Shown: one piece after another, positions 60,740-64,000 of the stretch
Numbering within the stretch: the first letter of the stretch is position 1
How the letters are laid out: each line of letters starts with the position of its first letter
Translations under genes and position numbers: made by a program
Assembly (NCBI RefSeq): GCF_000208745.1
Contig: NC_030858.1
Location: 8,784,466-8,848,465 of the forward strand
Direction: 5' to 3'
Length of the DNA: 64,000 bases
Source of the DNA: Theobroma cacao
Taxonomy: Eukaryota; Streptophyta; Magnoliopsida; Malvales; Malvaceae
Notes under the pieces: generated by a model
Seen by the model: the letters and a program-made list of their open reading frames with translations, nothing else
Database searches by the model: none
Told to the model about the DNA's origin: nothing

Positions 60740-62565
60740 ATCTTAAAGCTTTTTGTTGCAAACCAAGGAGTTTTAGGGGGCTTGGTATCATAAGTCTCTA
60801 CCAAAGAAACACAACTCTATTATGCAAATGGTGGTGGCAATATGATGTGGAAGAAAATGCCCTATGGAAACATCTTATTCTTGAAAAGTATGGTGTAGGG
60901 TAAATAGCTTGGCTTCCAATGACATGCAACCAAGGGTGTATGCGACCATAAATATTGTCAACCTCTTTTCCATCGAGGGTGTACAAGAGGTAATTGGCTT
61001 CAACCCTGTTAAATAGATTGTTTGAAACAATTCTTTTGTTTTCTTTTGACAGAATAATTGGTTACACATGTAGCCTCCAGTAAAGAATAAATATCCTTGT
61101 CTTTTTTCACTTGCCACGAATAAATATGCCAAATTAACAGAGCTATGGAATGGTGTTGAACGGGTTATTTCTTTCCTACAATCATTGTATGCATGGGAGC
61201 TCATATCTTATAATAAGCTTCTCAACATTTTATCAACTATTGTCTTAATTCCAAGAATAGAGAATAGTTTAATCCAGAAGCATAACCTAAGGAGAAAATT
61301 CTTGGTACGATCTCTCACAACTTTGCTTGGGGGAAATCATGATACACAACCAATTTGCTTTTCATTCATATGGAAATTAGCCATTCTTTCTAAGGTTCAA
61401 GTTTTTGTGTGGTTAGCTATTCTTAACTCTATCTTGACAAAATCATTTCTAAATTGACGAAGGGTCTATTTCAATGATGACCAATTGCTGTGTGCTTGGT
61501 CACTTAAGTTGGTTGGTATGGTCTATGGTGCTCAAATGATAGGATATGACATGGGTGGAAAGCAACCCTGTTGCACCACATATCCAAACATGGGCTGACA
61601 ATCCATTTTTGGGTCTGTTGAAAAGATGTTGGATGATAGTGTGGGGTAAGCCATTTAGCCATTATGGTTGGCAAGGAATGAATTGGTTTTTAATGGAGAA
61701 TTTTGGGATTGCATGTGGATATTTTTTCTCATTAAAATGTGCTTTTTTTTTTTTGATACATGTTTATGATGGTATAGATTCTATTGATGAGCTTTGTTGA
61801 TGGCAAGAACCTAGGAATGTCAATTTAAAACATACTCTGCTCCACAAAAGACTCAAAGTTTCTTGACAACCCCCAAATGCAGGAGAACTAAAATTCAATG
61901 TTGATTGTTATACAAGGGCCAAATCGAGCTTAACTAGTTGTGAGGGAGTTCTTACAGACGTTGAAGGATATGTTGTCAGAATCTTATTTGACCCCCTCAG
62001 TATCCAAGATTCCAATTATTTGGAGATCATGGTGATAAATTATGCTCTTTAGCTATTTTCTTCATCTACTCTTGCCAGCACCAAAAAACTAATCATAAAG
62101 TTTGATTCCATAATGGCAATTTCATGGGTGCAAAATGTGGACCAAAGGCCTTGGGACAAATGGGCAACCTTCAACGAAATGGACGCATTAATTCAAAATA
62201 TTGGTGAAGTTGACATTGTGCACACACCAAGGGAAGGAAACTCTTTTGCCAATTTCCTTGCTAAATTCGATGTGGATAAGCAAAGTTGGTTTTCAACCTA
62301 GTGGTAATTTTGCTATGCTATCCTTGGATATTTGATGTTGCTGTTTATTGCTATGTTTTTCATATTTTTGTTTTGTAATGGGTATTCATAACTTTATTGT
62401 TGCTATGCCATGTGTGGATAGTTGCTGGCTGCACTTATTTTATGTGTTTTATTCTATACCAAAGTGATTCTAAGTGTTGTAATTGAAACTTCGAGTCACA
62501 TCCCACACTATTTTACCAGTGATATATAAAATTCACATATTTGACTCAACAAAAAAAAAAAAAAA
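60740..62565 (+). mobile_element. LINE (L1-type) 5'-truncated copy inside copia B gag
   Basis: Plus-strand fragments follow the order of a LINE C-terminus: CCKPRSFRGLGI and LLCKWWWQYDVEENALWKHL after the reverse-transcriptase core, LAILSKVQVFVWL (zinc-binding region, 61185-61457), then the RNase H-like part (ELKFNVDCYTRAKSS, AISWVQNVDQRPWDKW, HTPREGNSFANFLAKF, to 62301) and a 3' tail ending in a 15-base poly(A) at 62551-62565. Stops interrupt it. The poly(A) tail fixes its 3' end; I found no clear target duplication. Confidence 0.82.
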
Positions 62566-63180
62566 CTCAGTTACTGAAATTGTGAGATATCTTTGGAGTG
62601 CTCTAGAAAAGAAATTTTGGCTTCAAATTTCTCTAGTAGGCTCACAAGAATTTTATGAACTATACTTTTTTCAATCAAGTTTTCTCCCAACAATCTTAGT
62701 TGGTTCACAAGTTTCATAATTTTATTTGTATAAATATTGACACTTTCATCCTCTTTCATTCTTAATACTTCAAATGCTCTAAGTAGATTAAAAATTTGAA
62801 TTTGTCTAGTCTTATCCTTCCATGAAATTCCTCCTTCAATTTGTCCCAAGCCTTTTTGGTTATATCACGATTCATGATCCTAGTGAAAATTGTGTCGAAC
62901 ATAGCAAAGTGAATACATGGTAATGCTTCAAATCTTTTAAAAACTTCTTCACTATGTTGTTTTAATTGAACTATGGTTGGGTTTAGTTGTTTAAATTTTG
63001 AGAGTTCACCTCCTATTTTCGTAGTATCTCAAAGATTGAAACCCCTAAGATAGGCTTTCATTTTGACAGCCCAAATTAAATAATTTTCAGCTGAGAATTT
63101 TGGAGGTGTAGTAGCTTTAAAATTTAAGGATGCTATGATGAGTTTTTGGTTGGTAATACTATTTGGAAGGCTGGATATTT
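62566..63180 (-). pseudogene. copia B gag, N-terminal and central part
   Basis: Open at 62849-62571 with VNIYTNKIMKLVNQLRLLGE and HKILVSLLEKFEAKISFLEH, a clear UBN2-type capsid. Upstream (to about 63180) the capsid start is readable with stops. The frame ends where the LINE poly(A) begins. Confidence 0.85.
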
Positions 63181-63220
63181 ATTTGATATTTTTTTGTTTT
63201 AAGATACCATCACTAAAGGG

Positions 63221-63232
63221 GCTCTAATATCA
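63221..63232 (-). promoter_or_regulatory. Decayed primer-binding site of copia B
   Basis: On the minus strand TGATATTAGAGC, two transitions from the usual TGGTATCAGAGC, directly beside the LTR end. Confidence 0.75.
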
Positions 63233-63665
63233 TTATAAATTTTGCTTTCTGATAAATTTATCACGTTAAAAAAAAACTAAAAATTTTGATAGAGAGAGAG
63301 AATTTGAGAAAGAAAAATGAAGATAAAGAACAACACTGATTTATTTTCATCAGAAGAATGCCTTTTTAAAGACAACAATTAGTTACCATACGGTTACAAA
63401 GAGAAAACTAATGGATAAAAACTAACAATCTAAACTAATAAGAAAATGAAACGTGGACTCCATGACTACTACTATGGCAGAGACAAGTATCCTTTTTGAT
63501 CTAAACACAAACAATGAATGTGGATTTTTAAAGAGTCATATTTTCTTATAACACTAAAACAACATTGGATAGTTTAATGAATAGTGTGACCCATTTACAT
63601 GTGATTGTCTTCTTCCTTGTAATCATGGGCGAACCCATGTTGGAGACACCACTCCCTTTCTAAAA
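63233..63665 (-). repeat. 5' LTR of copia B
   Basis: Aligns with 56974-57436. Its start has mutated from TG to TT and its end from CTAACA to CTAAAA; the position is fixed by the TGTTT duplication. Confidence 0.75.
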
Positions 63666-63700
63666 TGTTTTAAGTTTTATTTAATTTATCTAGGATGTAA

Positions 63701-64000
63701 TGTAAAACCCGACCCTATAAAAACATATCATGACATACATGCATTGAGTAACATATTATTATGCTAGGAAAGCACATAAAAAAAGACGAAACCTGATATT
63801 GTACCTAACGGTACACTTAAATTGATTTAACCTCGAACTAGTTCAAATAGGAATTGTAGGATGAAATTTAATATTTTATAGTCCAAGAATGACTAAAAAT
63901 GATTGTTCGGAGTTCGAGGGTTCATTTGGGGTAAAATTAGAAATTTTGATATTCAAGGGTAAAATCGTCATTTTGCCACCTAAGATAATAATTTGATCAT
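63701..64000 (-). mobile_element. LTR of the 3 kb family, copy 3, running off the window
   Basis: Starts TGTAAAACCCGACCCTATAA and follows copy 2 in the same orientation (cctcgaactagttcaaatag at 63832, then ggttcatttggggtaaaat). Whether it is solo or part of a whole element cannot be seen. Confidence 0.8.

Larger units (their letters stand above)
56974..63665 (-). mobile_element. Ty1-copia retrotransposon B, degenerate, minus strand
   Basis: The 5-bp duplication TGTTT flanks it (56969-56973 and 63666-63670). Minus-strand order: 5' LTR 63665-63233, primer-binding site 63232-63221, gag 63180-60480 (split by a LINE), protease near 60365, integrase 60074-59000, reverse transcriptase 58990-57900, RNase H 57800-57500, polypurine tract about 57446-57437 and 3' LTR 57436-56974. 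It resembles the Tnt1/Retrofit type of layout. Stops and frameshifts occur in every domain. Confidence 0.88.

Noticed and set aside
1..64000. CRISPR arrays, operons, phage or bacterial defence genes
   Set aside because: None present; spliced plant genes and plant retroelements account for all the coding signal.
1..64000. tRNA, rRNA and snoRNA genes
   Set aside because: No cloverleaf with A and B boxes, no ribosomal sequence and no convincing C/D box pairs were recognised by eye; a covariance-model scan would be decisive.

Overview
This is nuclear DNA from a flowering plant, almost certainly a eudicot. It is AT-rich, and four ordinary multi-exon or single-exon plant genes with GT-AG introns sit in long stretches of decayed transposable elements. 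The gene content and repeat style would fit a rosid such as a Malvaceae species (cacao or cotton relatives), but that placement is a guess. There is one 252-base assembly gap (393-644) and two single-N positions (9379 and 32869).

Layout. 1-11818 is a nested transposon block. The end of a CACTA element (terminus at 2685) interrupts the gag end of a minus-strand Ty1-copia element (2686-11818), and a 3.03 kb solo LTR (7282-10311, target duplication ATTAT) sits inside that element's LTR. 12240-35000 is the gene-bearing part on the plus strand: an 845-residue cyclophilin with a C-terminal RS domain (CYP95 type, 13571-20133), an intronless armadillo-repeat protein (21414-22334), about 8 kb with only a LINE relic and a possible hAT relic, and an acyl-protein thioesterase (30803-34804). 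Convergent with the latter is a 940-residue tesmin/TSO1-like CXC protein on the minus strand (36360-41137), one of whose introns has a GC donor.

42609-64000 is again mostly mobile DNA. A second solo LTR of the same 3 kb family (42614-45533, target duplication GAAAC) is followed by a dead G-type lectin S-receptor-kinase gene (47735-48239 plus 56149-56765), split by a plus-strand copia element (48240-56148). That copia itself carries two LTR-like insertions. A second, minus-strand copia (56974-63665, target duplication TGTTT) follows, with a LINE fragment inside its gag. The window ends in a third copy of the 3 kb LTR (from 63701).

The living genes do not form a pathway. The cyclophilin-RS protein belongs with pre-mRNA splicing, the CXC protein with cell-cycle and reproductive gene control, the thioesterase with removal of fatty acids from proteins, and the ARM protein is a scaffold of unknown partner. 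I did not find an undescribed biological system. The most informative observations are the nested insertions whose target duplications and reading frames can be read directly, the GC-AG intron, and a perfect 17-bp hairpin beside the polypurine tract of the plus-strand copia.
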